Shown here piece by piece: positions 41,350 to 51,907 of a stretch of DNA of 64,000 bases. A program made the translations under genes and the position numbers. Every line of letters begins with the position of its first letter. The stretch's first letter is position 1. Source of the DNA: Saccharomyces paradoxus (lineage: Eukaryota; Ascomycota; Saccharomycetes; Saccharomycetales; Saccharomycetaceae); assembly GCF_002079055.1 (NCBI RefSeq), contig NC_047491.1, positions 1 through 64,000 of the forward strand. The letters run 5' to 3'. Below the pieces are notes generated by a model. It worked only from the letters and a program-made list of their open reading frames with translations, was not told where the DNA came from and made no database searches.

Positions 41350-43017
41350 ATGAAGATTGATTACGAGCTATTGCGCAAACTCTACGTTGATACATGCCGC
41401 ACAAAGAATGTGCAGTACAGTTACGGTACGGCCGGATTCAGAACACAGGCTAAGGATTTGGACACGGTCATGTTCACCACTGGTATACTGGCGATTCTCA
41501 GGTCGCTGAAGTTGCAAGGTCAGTACGTCGGTGTCATGATCACGGCATCGCACAACCCCTACCAGGACAATGGAGTCAAGATCGTGGAGCCAGACGGATC
41601 GATGCTTTTGGCCACGTGGGAGCCATATGCCATGCAGTTGGCCAATGCGGCGTCTTTTGCTGCTAATTTCGAAGAATTTCGTGCTGAGCTAGTTAAGTTG
41701 ATCGAACACGAAAAGATTGATTTGAATACAACCATCGTGCCACACATCGTGGTTGGAAGAGACTCTAGGGAAAGTAGTCCTTACCTGTTGCGCTGCTTGA
41801 CGTCCACCATGGCCAGCGTCTACCACGCGCAGGTCTTGGATTTGGGATGTGTCACTACGCCTCAATTGCATTACATTACCGATTTGTCCAACAAGCGGAA
41901 GCGGGAAGGGGACGCTGCGCCAGTTGCCACAGAACAGGACTATTATTCGTTCTTTATTGGAGCCTTCAACGAACTTTTCACCACGTATCAATTGGAGAAG
42001 AGACTGTCTGTCCCAAAATTGTTCATAGATACAGCTAATGGTATCGGTGGTCCGCAGTTGAAAAAATTACTGGCCTCCAACGACTGGGTTGTGCCAACGG
42101 ACCAAATCGAGGTTATTAATGACAGGTCCGATGTTCCGAAATTATTGAACTTCGAGTGTGGGGCGGATTATGTGAAGACCAACCAGAGATTACCGAAGGG
42201 TCTTTCCCCATTCTCGTCTGACTCGCTATATTGTTCCTTTGATGGTGATGCAGACAGAGTCGTCTTCTACTATGTTGACTCTGAATCAAAATTTCATTTG
42301 TTGGATGGTGACAAAATTTCCACCTTGTTTGCCAAATTCCTGTCTAAACAACTAGAACTGGCTCAGTTGGAACATTCTTTGAAAATTGGTGTTGTGCAAA
42401 CGGCATATGCGAACGGTAGTTCCACTACATACATCAAAGATACGTTGCACTGTCCTGTATCGTGCACTAAGACAGGTGTTAAACATTTGCACCATGAAGC
42501 CGCCACCCAGTACGACATTGGTATTTATTTCGAAGCAAATGGCCATGGTACGATTATATTCAGCGAAAAGTTTCATCGAATTCTGAAATCTGAGTTATCA
42601 AAGTCAAATGGTGATACGTTGGCTTTGAGAACTTTAAAGTGTTTTTCTGGATTGATTAATCAGACTGTGGGTGATGCTATTTCTGATATGTTGGCTGTCC
42701 TTGCCACTTTGGCAATTCTAAAAATGTCACCAATGGATTGGGATAAAGAGTATACGGATTTGCCCAACAAGTTGGTTAAGTGCATTGTTCCTGACAGATC
42801 AATTTTCGAAACAACTGATCAGGAAAGAAAATTGCTAAATCCAGTGGGGTTGCAGGCCAAGATAGACCTCGCGGTAGCCAAGTATCCCATGGGAAGAAGC
42901 TTTGTTAGAGCCAGTGGTACTGAAGATGCGGTGAGGGTTTATGCGGAATGTCAGGACTCCTCTAAGTTAGATCAGTTTTGTAACGAAGTTGTGGAGCACG
43001 TCAAGGCATCTGCCTGA
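41350..43017 (+). CDS. PCM1: PCM1 (AGM1), phosphoacetylglucosamine mutase
   Basis: This essential enzyme interconverts N-acetylglucosamine-6-phosphate and -1-phosphate in UDP-GlcNAc synthesis for chitin, glycoproteins and GPI anchors. It belongs to the alpha-D-phosphohexomutase family. The phosphoserine is Ser67 in TASHNPYQDNG. The magnesium loop is DGDADR, the sugar loop includes FEANGHGT, and the phosphate loop is SGTEDAVR near the C-terminus. The 555 residues are two fewer than S288C, with the difference in a surface stretch (ELSKSNGDTL). Start is the ATG at 41350. Confidence 0.96.
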   Translation: MKIDYELLRKLYVDTCRTKNVQYSYGTAGFRTQAKDLDTVMFTTGILAILRSLKLQGQYVGVMITASHNPYQDNGVKIVEPDGSMLLATWEPYAMQLANAASFAANFEEFRAELVKLIEHEKIDLNTTIVPHIVVGRDSRESSPYLLRCLTSTMASVYHAQVLDLGCVTTPQLHYITDLSNKRKREGDAAPVATEQDYYSFFIGAFNELFTTYQLEKRLSVPKLFIDTANGIGGPQLKKLLASNDWVVPTDQIEVINDRSDVPKLLNFECGADYVKTNQRLPKGLSPFSSDSLYCSFDGDADRVVFYYVDSESKFHLLDGDKISTLFAKFLSKQLELAQLEHSLKIGVVQTAYANGSSTTYIKDTLHCPVSCTKTGVKHLHHEAATQYDIGIYFEANGHGTIIFSEKFHRILKSELSKSNGDTLALRTLKCFSGLINQTVGDAISDMLAVLATLAILKMSPMDWDKEYTDLPNKLVKCIVPDRSIFETTDQERKLLNPVGLQAKIDLAVAKYPMGRSFVRASGTEDAVRVYAECQDSSKLDQFCNEVVEHVKASA

Positions 43018-43113
43018 AAGCATTATTTGATATATACTATAACTACTTAGGTATACAGACGGAAATATAAAAGTGAAAGAGAATTAATATCAGCCGTGTT
43101 TTTTGTCACAGCC

Positions 43114-43815
43114 TTAGACTTTGGTTTGGTAATTAAAATTCATGGTAGTGGAAATGAACAAGATTTTCCTCTTCAATTTTTTTCGTCGTTTCACTCTACA
43201 ATCGAAAATCAAATAGTCTTCATAAAAGAAATCATTTTCAATGAAAGAACTTTTCACTGCTATTATGGACGATGTGGCCGATTCAAAAGTTGTATGGTTG
43301 ACTAGTATGGAAATCCCGAGTGATAAGTCACCAAAAAAAATTCTTTTTACGATGAATGCTCCGAATTTATCTCCCTCTCTGCAGTTTTCCTTAGAAAAAT
43401 ATTCGTATGTAATTTCTTTTAAAATTCTTTTATTTTCTATGTTATCGTTATCAAGATGAACCTGTTTTAGTATGGCATTGGGGAAAAGTGTAGCCTGTAA
43501 CTTTAGAACTTGGTCATGCAACGTTGCAGCTAAATTATCCAAACTAATAATTTCGTCCCTGGAGTAAATGCCTAATAAGTTTTTCAGCTGATTACTCCAA
43601 CTTCCTCTTGTCCTGTTCTTTCTACTTACACAGTCTTTATGACTTGGTGATAAAGTTTCTGGAAAATGAGGAAGAGTGTCTAGTTGTTGGGTAATGTTTC
43701 TTTCCAAGAATGATATTTTTTTCATTATAATGTCAATCTCTTTAGAGTAAGCAGAAAACTGTACAGTTTTAAAGGCTTTCCTATTGTCGTTCCTCTGAAT
43801 CCCATCATTTGCCAT
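43114..43815 (-). CDS. SDD1: SDD1 (YEL057C), protein of unknown function
   Basis: A 233-residue protein equal in length to S. cerevisiae YEL057C, named for suppressing degenerative cell death when overexpressed. I see no enzymatic motif. It has an amphipathic, Lys-rich N-terminal half (MKKISFLERNITQQL) and a basic patch near the C-terminus (KRRKKLKRK). It lies tail-to-tail with PCM1 by 96 bp and is divergent from HAT2. Function unknown. Confidence 0.85.
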   Translation of the reverse strand: MANDGIQRNDNRKAFKTVQFSAYSKEIDIIMKKISFLERNITQQLDTLPHFPETLSPSHKDCVSRKNRTRGSWSNQLKNLLGIYSRDEIISLDNLAATLHDQVLKLQATLFPNAILKQVHLDNDNIENKRILKEITYEYFSKENCREGDKFGAFIVKRIFFGDLSLGISILVNHTTFESATSSIIAVKSSFIENDFFYEDYLIFDCRVKRRKKLKRKILFISTTMNFNYQTKV

Positions 43816-45251
43816 TTAATTTTCTTATTTAATCACCTGTCAGTTTTCCTTTTCGCCTTTTGTATTCCATAATAAGAGAATAAACTTGGGCTTGCCGATT
43901 TTCTCCGTTGAAATATTAGCCTATGTATGTTGAAGATTATTTTTTGAAAAATTTCTTAAACTTGCGTATTTATATATGTATAAGTTTATAGGAAGTATCT
44001 ACCCTTATTTTCTTTCTCGCAGCATTTGATAAAGAGAGGAAAGAAGTGTATGCCCATTATAATCACCCCACCTTTTTCTTTTTTTCTTTACCTTTAACGT
44101 CAATCGATTGCATATTCAGCGGACTGGCCTTTTTTAGCACAGGATTGGGGTGCCAGGGATGCCTATGAGAAATTAGCGACACTTTTTTTTTCACTTTTTT
44201 TCATGACATTCGGACATTAATCGTCCAAACTGGGCAACATTGACATCCTAATTGCACGAATTCAAATCGCGCCTCAGAGTTCCCACCTGCGCTTTCAGCT
44301 CCAATATTGAAGCATCTGATTTATTTTTATTCATCTGTATATATATATACATGTACATATACGTTAAGATTTATAGGATGAAGTTAGGATTCTCACTGCG
44401 ACTGTACGTTTGAGATGATTGTTGTAATTGATATTCTCTCTCTGGGACGTGGAAAAAGGGAATATTGAATGGTTGGCGTTGAGGTAACCAATGGATTGGC
44501 ATATCCCAAGTTGTGTACAACATTTACTAATACTGACACTTGTATAAATTCGGCGGCTAAACTGTTCACCGATAAATCCTCTCAATACATAAAAAAAAAA
44601 GAAAAAGAAAAGAAAAGGGGATTCCCCTGGAAAAGCTTATATCCCTTACCCTTTTTTATGTTAAATTTCACATTCATTACTGTTCAGGCCATTGTTATTT
44701 GATTTCATAATCTGCTGAGGACGCTATTGGTTGTTTAGGATATGTGCGCTGGGATTCTCCATATTTTACGGTTGTTTTTAACTCGAACTTCTGCTGCTTA
44801 AAAATATCTTTCACCTCTTCCTAACACTTCTTTCTTCTCCTTCCTTGTTCTGTTTGTCATGCTCCCTTTCTTCTTCTTCGGTCTTTCAACCATTTCCGTG
44901 CTAGTGTAGGGTTGGGAGTCGAGTGAGTGGGAAAAAGTTTCTTACAAGGCTTTCGCATTTCGCATTTTTATTGGTTCACTTTCAGCTTTTCCTTTCGGAA
45001 TAACATAGGAAGAATCAGCCATTTTAAGGTCGATAAAATATCTGATGAGTGCCTCGTCCATTGTGTTTGATATTAAAATTTGGCGAGGTGTACGGATTTT
45101 TTTCTAGCATTTGTCGACATGCGAAAGACAAAGCTTGAAAATAGTAATGCAGAGAAACTAAAAAGAGGTTAGTATGCCGCAAATAGCTTCCTCTTTCTTA
45201 TCAATTGAACACAGCCTAACAGTTACCGAAGAAATAAATCACCGATCAACT
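43816..45251. other. SDD1-HAT2 divergent interval
   Basis: A 1.4-kb spacer, long for this arm. It has poly-T runs (44183-44202), a TA-rich palindromic run near 44338-44362 and a purine-rich A/G run (44590-44620). Near HAT2 there is a short upstream ORF (ATG at 45120, 17 codons). No RNA gene was identified by eye. Confidence 0.4.
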
Positions 45252-46457
45252 ATGGAAAATCAGGAGAAACCGCTTTCTGTAGACGAAGAGTACGATTTAT
45301 GGAAATCTAATGTTCCATTAATGTATGACTTTGTTAGCGAGACGCGTTTAACATGGCCATCTTTAACGGTCCAGTGGCTTCCTACACCTGTTCAAGAGTC
45401 AGATGGTGGTTTCATCAAACAAGAATTAATCATTGGTACGCACACCTCTGGTGAAGAAGGGAACTATTTGAAGTTCGCCGAAATTAATCTACCGAAGGAA
45501 ATTTTAAATAATGAAGATTCACAAGAAGAAGCAGAAGAAAACGATCAGGTCTCCCTGCCTCCTCCAAGGTCGAATATAAGGATTACTGCTAAATATGAGC
45601 ACGAAGAAGAAATCACTAGAGCCCGATATATGCCTCAAGACCCTAATGTTGTCGCCACTATAAACGGACAAGGCACTGTTTTCCTCTATTCTCGCTCAGA
45701 AGGTCTCCAGTCGACACTAAAATTTCATAAAGATAACGGTTACGCTTTGTCGTTTAATACTTTGGTCAAAGGACAATTGCTTTCCGGCTCAGATGATCAT
45801 ACTGTCGCCCTTTGGGATGTAGGAAGTAGCGGTGATTCTATAAAACCGACACGAACATGGAATGATTTACATTCTGATATCATCAATGATATTAAATGGC
45901 ACAACTTCAATAAAGATTTGTTCGGCACTGTCTCAGAAGACTCTCTTTTGAAAATAAATGACGTCAGGGCAGACAACACCACTATCGATACTGTGAAATG
46001 TCCGCAACCTTTCAACACATTAGCATTTAGTCATCATTCTTCAAACCTCCTCGCGGCCGCAGGCATGGACTCATATGTTTATCTTTATGACTTGAGAAAC
46101 ATGAGCGAACCATTACACCATATGTCGGGCCATGAAGATGCAGTGACCAACTTAGAATTTTCAACCCATGTTGATGGTGTAGTTGTTTCCAGCGGGTCAG
46201 ATAATAGGTTAATTATGTGGGATTTGAAACAAATTGGTGCAGAACAAACGCCTGATGACGCAGAAGATGGCGTTCCTGAATTGATCATGGTCCACGCAGG
46301 TCACAGAAGTTCAGTGAATGATTTTGATTTGAACCCTCAAATACCTTGGTTGGTAGCAAGTGCTGAAGAAGAGAATATTTTACAGGTTTGGAAATGTTCC
46401 CATAGTCTACCCATCGTGGGAGGTCTACCAAAGGTGAACAAAGATATAATAAGCTAA
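45252..46457 (+). CDS. HAT2: HAT2, histone acetyltransferase B subunit (WD40)
   Basis: Hat2 is the RbAp46/48-type WD40 chaperone of Hat1; it brings histone H4 to the enzyme that acetylates new H4 on Lys5 and Lys12, in nucleus and cytoplasm. The protein is 401 residues. The N-terminal helix DEEYDLWKSNVPLMYDFV binds histone H4 helix 1 in the family. WD-like repeats end in blades such as LLSGSDDHTVALWDV and VVSSGSDNRLIMWDL. I use the ATG at 45252 (MENQEKP) by homology. An in-frame ATG lies 26 codons upstream (45174), so a longer form is possible on paper. Confidence 0.95.
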   Translation: MENQEKPLSVDEEYDLWKSNVPLMYDFVSETRLTWPSLTVQWLPTPVQESDGGFIKQELIIGTHTSGEEGNYLKFAEINLPKEILNNEDSQEEAEENDQVSLPPPRSNIRITAKYEHEEEITRARYMPQDPNVVATINGQGTVFLYSRSEGLQSTLKFHKDNGYALSFNTLVKGQLLSGSDDHTVALWDVGSSGDSIKPTRTWNDLHSDIINDIKWHNFNKDLFGTVSEDSLLKINDVRADNTTIDTVKCPQPFNTLAFSHHSSNLLAAAGMDSYVYLYDLRNMSEPLHHMSGHEDAVTNLEFSTHVDGVVVSSGSDNRLIMWDLKQIGAEQTPDDAEDGVPELIMVHAGHRSSVNDFDLNPQIPWLVASAEEENILQVWKCSHSLPIVGGLPKVNKDIIS

Positions 46458-46556
46458 TATATAGTTACTTTATTGTTTCTTTGGTGAAAAGGCGTAATTA
46501 AACGAAGATCAACATACATATTGCGACTTTGAGGAGTGAGATGAACTATATTTAGA

Positions 46557-49500
46557 TTATTTCTTATTCGCTACACTTTGCTTTTTTGAAGATAACCAAT
46601 TGATAAAATCGATGAAAACGTTGGCTCCAAATTTTCCTTTTTGCATCCACTCTTTGGTAGTTGCAGTGTACAAGTCAATCAATTCGTCAAGCTTATCGTT
46701 ACCACCGATCTCAACATATATTTTACTCAAAAATAGTGAACTGGTCGAGCACGCTGAATAGAATATTGCGGCATGCTGACCAGGCTTAGAAGTCAGCATC
46801 ACCTTGTGTGTTGATTTCAATAAGTCCATAAGTTCAATTTTTTTGTCCATGTCTTTAAATGCAGTTACTTTTATCTTGAATATCTTACCCTTCAACAATT
46901 TAGAAATTTTGTCCGCAAGTGGCTTATCAAGAGTCTCATTGATACACTTCAGCATTGGGATAATAAAATAGACCAGCTTGCTCAATGGGCTTGTTAGGTC
47001 GGCAGAACCTTCACCTTTATTAGCAATAGTCAATTTTTCACAGTATTTGACATAAACGGTTAACATATCGACAACTCTATGCTTGAACGAGATAACATTT
47101 TCCCTAGATTGTTTCACCTCTACTTTCCTCTGATTTCCAGTAGATATGTTCGATAACGCTTCTTTACGACGTTTGAAAATTTCGGATAACTGATCATCTA
47201 ATTCCATCATTTTTTCATCATCCATGGATTCTTCGTCTTCATCGTCTTCGTCATCATCAGAAAGTCCTTCAAGTTGATCCATGTCAACTTCCCCTTTATC
47301 ATTGACTATGTTATCAGGTAAATTTAACGCTTTCACCAAGGCGCTTGTGGCTTCTTTATCGATATTCACAACATCTTCATTCGCCTCATCTTCTTCGTCT
47401 TTTTCATCAGCATCATCGCTATCACTCTCACTTTCGCTTTCGCTTTCAGTTTTCGATTCATTTTCACTAGCACTTTCTTCTTCTTTGATTTCTTCAAATT
47501 CATCTTCTCCTTCGAATAGCTGAGCAAAACCTTGCTTGTTTTCTCTTGCTTTTAAAATATCTAACAAAATTTGTAATTCTTCCAACCCAACCTCTTCGAT
47601 AAATTGCTGCCAAATTATTAAACTCAACTTCTTGAGTAAGGCCTTTTTCTGGGCTAAAAGTGATAGTAATATTTCAGTGATACCTACCATCGAGTTATTC
47701 TCGCGTTTGGAAAACTCGCAAAGTTCTTCGATCACAGAAATAGAATCAGTTTCGCCCGCATATAACTGTATTAAGCACATAGATAACAATGTGCTTAGAC
47801 CCCAAGATTGAGCAGTTCTCGACCTGCAGATTTCAGTCAAGGAAGATATAGCTTCGTTTTTTGTCTTTTCTAAATTTTCGTCAAGTGGATTGATTAGATC
47901 TCCTGTATGGGATTTTTCCATGTCCAGTATTAACTTTAATGTCAGATACTGCCATGAGTTTATTTGGGGGTCTTTGGAACGTATTTCTTTGTTGATTGTC
48001 AACTCGCCCAGGATTGAATAAAGCCTTTCTTTGGCCACTTCGTGCAGCTGTTCTAACTTCTGATCATCAGGTGTATGTCTGAAGAATGCCATATATACGA
48101 TCGGCGTCAGCACGGGCTTCATTATGTCCATGTCATTGATTTCAACTTTATGCGCACGGATTATATGAAGTATGGAATCAAGAATAAAATGTGTATGAGA
48201 CAAGTCTCCCTTTTTTTCCTGCAACTGTAGTAAAAACACATCGAGCAATTGGGCAAAAATAGTCGAAGGCAGTTCTTTAATTGTAATAAGTTTGGAGACG
48301 GTGCCAGATTTTGTTAACTTATCAAAATTTACGGAACCGTGAGGACCGAATAACATCGCATTTAGACAGGGTACTAGTTTGTTCAAAGGATCTTCTTCAC
48401 ACGCCTTCACGATGGAGTCTAACGTTATTTGAGCAATCTTATTCAAAGCTCTTTGTGAATCTATGGATTGGTTGATCAAGGTTCTCATAACATTTTGGCT
48501 GAAGCAAAAGCCGATATAAGAGCCGGGAATTGTTTTGAAAGTTGCATCGATTATTAGAAAGCCTAAATATTTTCGTTCGCTAGAAGCTTTTTCATTAAAA
48601 AATGATTCGTCCACGGCCATTTTCCAAAACTCTGGAAACTGAATAGAATTTTGAGCCTTTTTATTGCTGGTTTTCTTCCTTTTCTTTGAAATATGGTCGG
48701 TATTCTCCAATTTTTCATTACCAAACAATGGTAACAAAGCACTCCAAACATAATGCAGCCTTGGGTTCCAATTCGTGTTTTTTTGCTTTTTCGTGTCTTT
48801 CGAATTTCCATTGTTATCTGGAATTACAGAAGAGTCTCTCAAAACTTTTGTTAAAAGAGGTAGGTTCCCTCTTGCCAAAGGATCGTTATCTTTCCAAGCT
48901 GAGTTTTTCAAATCTAGCACAGAAGGAATTAGACTTTCATCACCCTCATATTTCAGCAACAAATAAGTCGACAATCCCTCATTCGTTAGTGTCAAATTAT
49001 ATTTATCATATATCAGAAGAATTTTTACGGCGGTATTTTCATTCATAAAAGGTAACAGCATTTTCATGGTCTGGAAAAGGGTAAAGAAGCATGGTTCTTT
49101 AATCCAGTTTTTCTTTAGAGCCAGGTCGATTAGTTGTTCTGCAAATCGTATAAAAAATTCGGTGTTTCCCTTTTTTAAATCTTTAACAAAGGTTTCTGAG
49201 AATAAAGGTTCATTCAATAAAGATTTCAAACCAAATAACTTCCCAAATAAAATTCCACGCTCCTCTTTGCCCTTTATGGATTTTTTATTGCTCTCATTAA
49301 GATTAACGTCTAAAATAGTTGACAATGTGCTCAAGAAGTCGTTCGCTGATTCTAAGCCTTTTGGACGTTGACCTGATGGCATATTAACAGCTAAATTGAT
49401 TACCTCCGTCAAACATAAAGAAAATCCTAACCTCGCGCTATTTCTATCAGACGCCAAACCTTTAATCAAACGATTCAATACGTAAGACCATTCTTCTGCA

Positions 49501-49619
49501 TCGCTGGGCAAATCTAATGCGGATAAGTCCTCTATTAAGGCGACAGCTGCATGTAGACGTTCTTCTCGAAGATCAGAAGCTAGTTTAAAAAAAAGGTCTC
49601 TGTTGACTTTCCCGGTCAT
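46557..49619 (-). CDS. POL5: POL5, nucleolar ribosome-biogenesis protein
   Basis: Despite its name, Pol5 belongs to the MYBBP1A family and is needed in the nucleolus for 60S assembly and rRNA synthesis, not genome replication. The 1020 residues match (S288C has 1022). Armadillo/HEAT-like helices fill most of it. An acidic block (about 715-815) includes a Ser-Glu run and Asp/Glu strings such as DDDEDDEDEE. Downstream of the acid block come basic segments. PAC-like and RRPE-like motifs lie in front. Its neighbours HAT2 (tail-to-tail, 99 bp) and snR80 are consistent with recalled S288C order. Confidence 0.95.
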   Translation of the reverse strand: MTGKVNRDLFFKLASDLREERLHAAVALIEDLSALDLPSDAEEWSYVLNRLIKGLASDRNSARLGFSLCLTEVINLAVNMPSGQRPKGLESANDFLSTLSTILDVNLNESNKKSIKGKEERGILFGKLFGLKSLLNEPLFSETFVKDLKKGNTEFFIRFAEQLIDLALKKNWIKEPCFFTLFQTMKMLLPFMNENTAVKILLIYDKYNLTLTNEGLSTYLLLKYEGDESLIPSVLDLKNSAWKDNDPLARGNLPLLTKVLRDSSVIPDNNGNSKDTKKQKNTNWNPRLHYVWSALLPLFGNEKLENTDHISKKRKKTSNKKAQNSIQFPEFWKMAVDESFFNEKASSERKYLGFLIIDATFKTIPGSYIGFCFSQNVMRTLINQSIDSQRALNKIAQITLDSIVKACEEDPLNKLVPCLNAMLFGPHGSVNFDKLTKSGTVSKLITIKELPSTIFAQLLDVFLLQLQEKKGDLSHTHFILDSILHIIRAHKVEINDMDIMKPVLTPIVYMAFFRHTPDDQKLEQLHEVAKERLYSILGELTINKEIRSKDPQINSWQYLTLKLILDMEKSHTGDLINPLDENLEKTKNEAISSLTEICRSRTAQSWGLSTLLSMCLIQLYAGETDSISVIEELCEFSKRENNSMVGITEILLSLLAQKKALLKKLSLIIWQQFIEEVGLEELQILLDILKARENKQGFAQLFEGEDEFEEIKEEESASENESKTESESESESDSDDADEKDEEDEANEDVVNIDKEATSALVKALNLPDNIVNDKGEVDMDQLEGLSDDDEDDEDEESMDDEKMMELDDQLSEIFKRRKEALSNISTGNQRKVEVKQSRENVISFKHRVVDMLTVYVKYCEKLTIANKGEGSADLTSPLSKLVYFIIPMLKCINETLDKPLADKISKLLKGKIFKIKVTAFKDMDKKIELMDLLKSTHKVMLTSKPGQHAAIFYSACSTSSLFLSKIYVEIGGNDKLDELIDLYTATTKEWMQKGKFGANVFIDFINWLSSKKQSVANKK

Positions 49620-49748
49620 TTTTTTTGGACAAAAAGATACACTTATGGAAACCTTTGCCTTTATTAATGGATGCCCAGTTCGGACTTAGAAATTAAGTGC
49701 AAATTACAGTTTGAATTAATGTTAAATTGCCCGCTAAGGTAATTCTGG

Positions 49749-49769
49749 CCATCGCAATAAAATTTTTCG
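49749..49769 (-). promoter_or_regulatory. POL5 PAC-like and RRPE-like elements
   Basis: On the minus strand, CGAAAAATTTT (49759-49769) resembles the RRPE, and GCGATG (49749-49754 area) resembles the PAC core. They are about 135 bp upstream of the POL5 start, the usual distance for ribosome-biogenesis genes controlled by Stb3, Dot6 and Tod6. PAC match is incomplete. Confidence 0.45.
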
Positions 49770-50735
49770 TGTTATTCCACACTTGAAAAGCCGGGTAAAG
49801 TGTTCGTCATATTTACCAATGTATATAATATTTTTATATTTTTATTACGAAAGGCAGCTCCAGCAAGCCTAGAAGTTGTTCAGACCTTAGATACATATGC
49901 AATGAGATGTTTTGTTCTCCTTCTCGCATTATTGTAATTAAGGTATATATATATATTGAAAGGCGGACTCGCGTGTTTGACGCCCATCAAAATATCTGAA
50001 AGCAAGATCGAAGTAAGTTTAAGTTTCAACTTCTCATATTAGTAATCGGGTTTTCAACAATTACCAATAGTAGCCTCAGATAATTGGGCATCCCCTCTGC
50101 TAATTAGTCATAACGCTTACAGTTTTTTTGCTCAGCAAGATATTTACTAATCGCAAGAGAATCAATTCAAAGAGAAAATGTAAGGCTATGAAATGGACTA
50201 ATATAACCATAGTAGAAATAGGTATATCTTAGTGAGTAATCGCCTAAAATCAATCTTGTTTGCAATATAAATTGGAACTAAGTACAGTGAATGGTATCGA
50301 TGGAAATAAGAAATATTATCATCGAAACTTGGTCCCAGAGTGTTGTCAAACGTTCAAGATGGTCATTTTTCTAATATAAATAAGCAAATTAGAAAACTAC
50401 TGTTTCACACGTTAGTAATGGTAAGGAATCAAAAAACATGGAAAATAAATTAAGAACTGTAATGAAATGAAAGGCAAAAAAAAGAGAAAACGGAAGTATA
50501 ATCACATGCAGATATAATTTTCGGAAATACATTATAGAAATATAATGTGTCACTTATTCCTCTTCGTTATGGTTATCCAGAGAGGAAAGAAGAGACAAAA
50601 CAGATAGAAAAAGTATAACCCTAGAATCGAAAACAAAAATTAGAAAATAAACGTGTTGGAATTTTGTGCAATTATCATATTAAAATACAAAAACAATAAA
50701 AAAACTCAAGTTTTAAAACTTTCTTTTATTTTTTT
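49770..50735. other. POL5-RPL12A interval outside the snoRNA
   Basis: The snR80 gene occupies 50242-50412. Upstream of it (49780-50240) is probable snoRNA promoter sequence with a TATATATATA run near 49944-49955. Downstream (50413-50735) is the RPL12A 3' region with A-rich runs. No other gene was seen. Confidence 0.5.
50242..50412 (+). ncRNA. SNR80: H/ACA box snoRNA, snR80
   Basis: Position between POL5 and RPL12A fits S288C snR80 as I recall. Structure supports an H/ACA RNA on the plus strand. A 5' hairpin has lower stem GGAaCTAAG/CTTGGTCC (about 50273-50335) and inner stem CGATG/CATCG around an AT-rich loop. A 3' hairpin has TTTCTAAT/ATTAGAAA (about 50369-50395), flanked by AAAC/GTTT. The ACA box is 50407-50409, three bases before my 3' end. 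The H box between hairpins is imperfect (AGAGTG). It would guide rRNA pseudouridylation. The 5' end is a guess from the expected length of about 171 nt. Confidence 0.55.
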
Positions 50736-51233
50736 CTAATTTTCTGGAATCTCGATTTCACCAGCATTGATGCCTTCAATGATATCATGGGGATTCTTGA
50801 AGTCAACACGACAGCCGACAGATTGAGCAGTACCCAAGATTTCCTTAGTAACGGAAGCCAAAGTTCTACCGAAGGATTTGTCTCTCATTTGTCTAGCAAT
50901 TTCAATGATTTCATCCAATTGAATGTTACCACTGTGCTTGACGTTCTTATCCTTCTTTCTGTCTCTTGGTGGTTCCTTCAAAGCGGTGATGACCAAAGAG
51001 GAAGCAGATGGGACAACAGAGGCGGCAGCTTGTCTGTTTTGGATCTTCAATTGGACAGTAACCTTGATACCCTTGAATTCTTTGGTGGCCTTAGCAATAT
51101 CTTCACCGACCTTCTTTGGCGATAGACCCAAGGGACCAATCTTTGGAGCCAAAGCAGCGGAAGCACCGACTTCACCACCAACGGCTCTTAGGTACAAGTA
51201 TTTAACTTCATTAGGATCAAACTTTGGAGGCAT
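50736..51233 (-). CDS. RPL12A: RPL12A, 60S ribosomal protein uL11
   Basis: A 165-residue ribosomal protein uL11 at the base of the P-stalk, contacting the GTPase-associated rRNA. No intron, as in S. cerevisiae. The N-terminal domain begins [21 protein letters not shown] with the conserved Pro-rich [14 protein letters not shown] (bacterial L11 antibiotic-site region). The C-terminal RNA-binding domain follows. Rpl12a and Rpl12b are identical in S288C, so the A name rests on position. Rap1-type sites lie in the 5' region. Confidence 0.95.
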   Translation of the reverse strand: MPPKFDPNEVKYLYLRAVGGEVGASAALAPKIGPLGLSPKKVGEDIAKATKEFKGIKVTVQLKIQNRQAAASVVPSASSLVITALKEPPRDRKKDKNVKHSGNIQLDEIIEIARQMRDKSFGRTLASVTKEILGTAQSVGCRVDFKNPHDIIEGINAGEIEIPEN

Positions 51234-51907
51234 TTTTGTATATCCTTTGTTCTTGTTGTCGACTTTCTAGACCCCAAAAGAAAGTTCCTTCAAGGTATAA
51301 AGTAACGAACCATAACTCAAAGAAGCCTTGAAATTTACCAAAATTCTAGACTTTGAATATTTTTTTCAGTATTAGGAGATGTCCATCTCCAACAGTGTTA
51401 ACGGATTCCAAGCTCTTCCGGGATTTTTCCTTTGCTTTTCGGAGAGTCTCTCCAAGCCTAGGAAGAGCCCAGCGGAAATCGCCGCTAGATTCGCGCGAGC
51501 CTAGGCAGAGAGCCAAAAGCTATACCGGCCGAATCTCCCTGCCTAGCAAGATTTTGTGCTAGACTCACAAGGGGGGAACGCATTGCAATCTGCACAACTA
51601 GGCTGCTTGTAGAGGCAATCGCTGCCACATTTCGAAGGAAATGACCATGGAATTGAGCTGATACCACTGTAGTCTACAATCAGTACTTCCTTCTCATTAC
51701 ACTGCTTCTGTCTAAAATCTTGTTTATTTACCACCCAAACATGTTTGGTGCACGGATGTTGAGCAGGAATTCACTTGGTATTAAATTGATAACAGTGCAG
51801 AGGTGGTCTATTTGCTTTGCGTATAGAGGAAAATGAATCCTTTATGGTAATTGAATAGCGCCTATATAATGCTAAATATACTGTGTACAGTTTGGGTAGA
51901 CTTTGGG
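51234..51907 (-). promoter_or_regulatory. RPL12A upstream region with candidate Rap1 pair
   Basis: Two Rap1-like sites lie close together: ACCACCCAAACATG (plus, 51730-51743) and AACATCCGTGCACC (minus, near 51749-51762). They are about 500 bp from the ATG, a little far for a ribosomal protein gene but in the same upstream gap. Between them and the gene is a GC-richer block (51400-51560) with repeated CCTAGG words, including the 8-bp palindrome GCCTAGGC at about 51498. Confidence 0.5.

Noticed and set aside
47281-47523. Ser-rich plus-strand ORF
   Set aside because: Antisense to the acidic block of POL5, where GAA/GAT strings become TTC/ATC strings.
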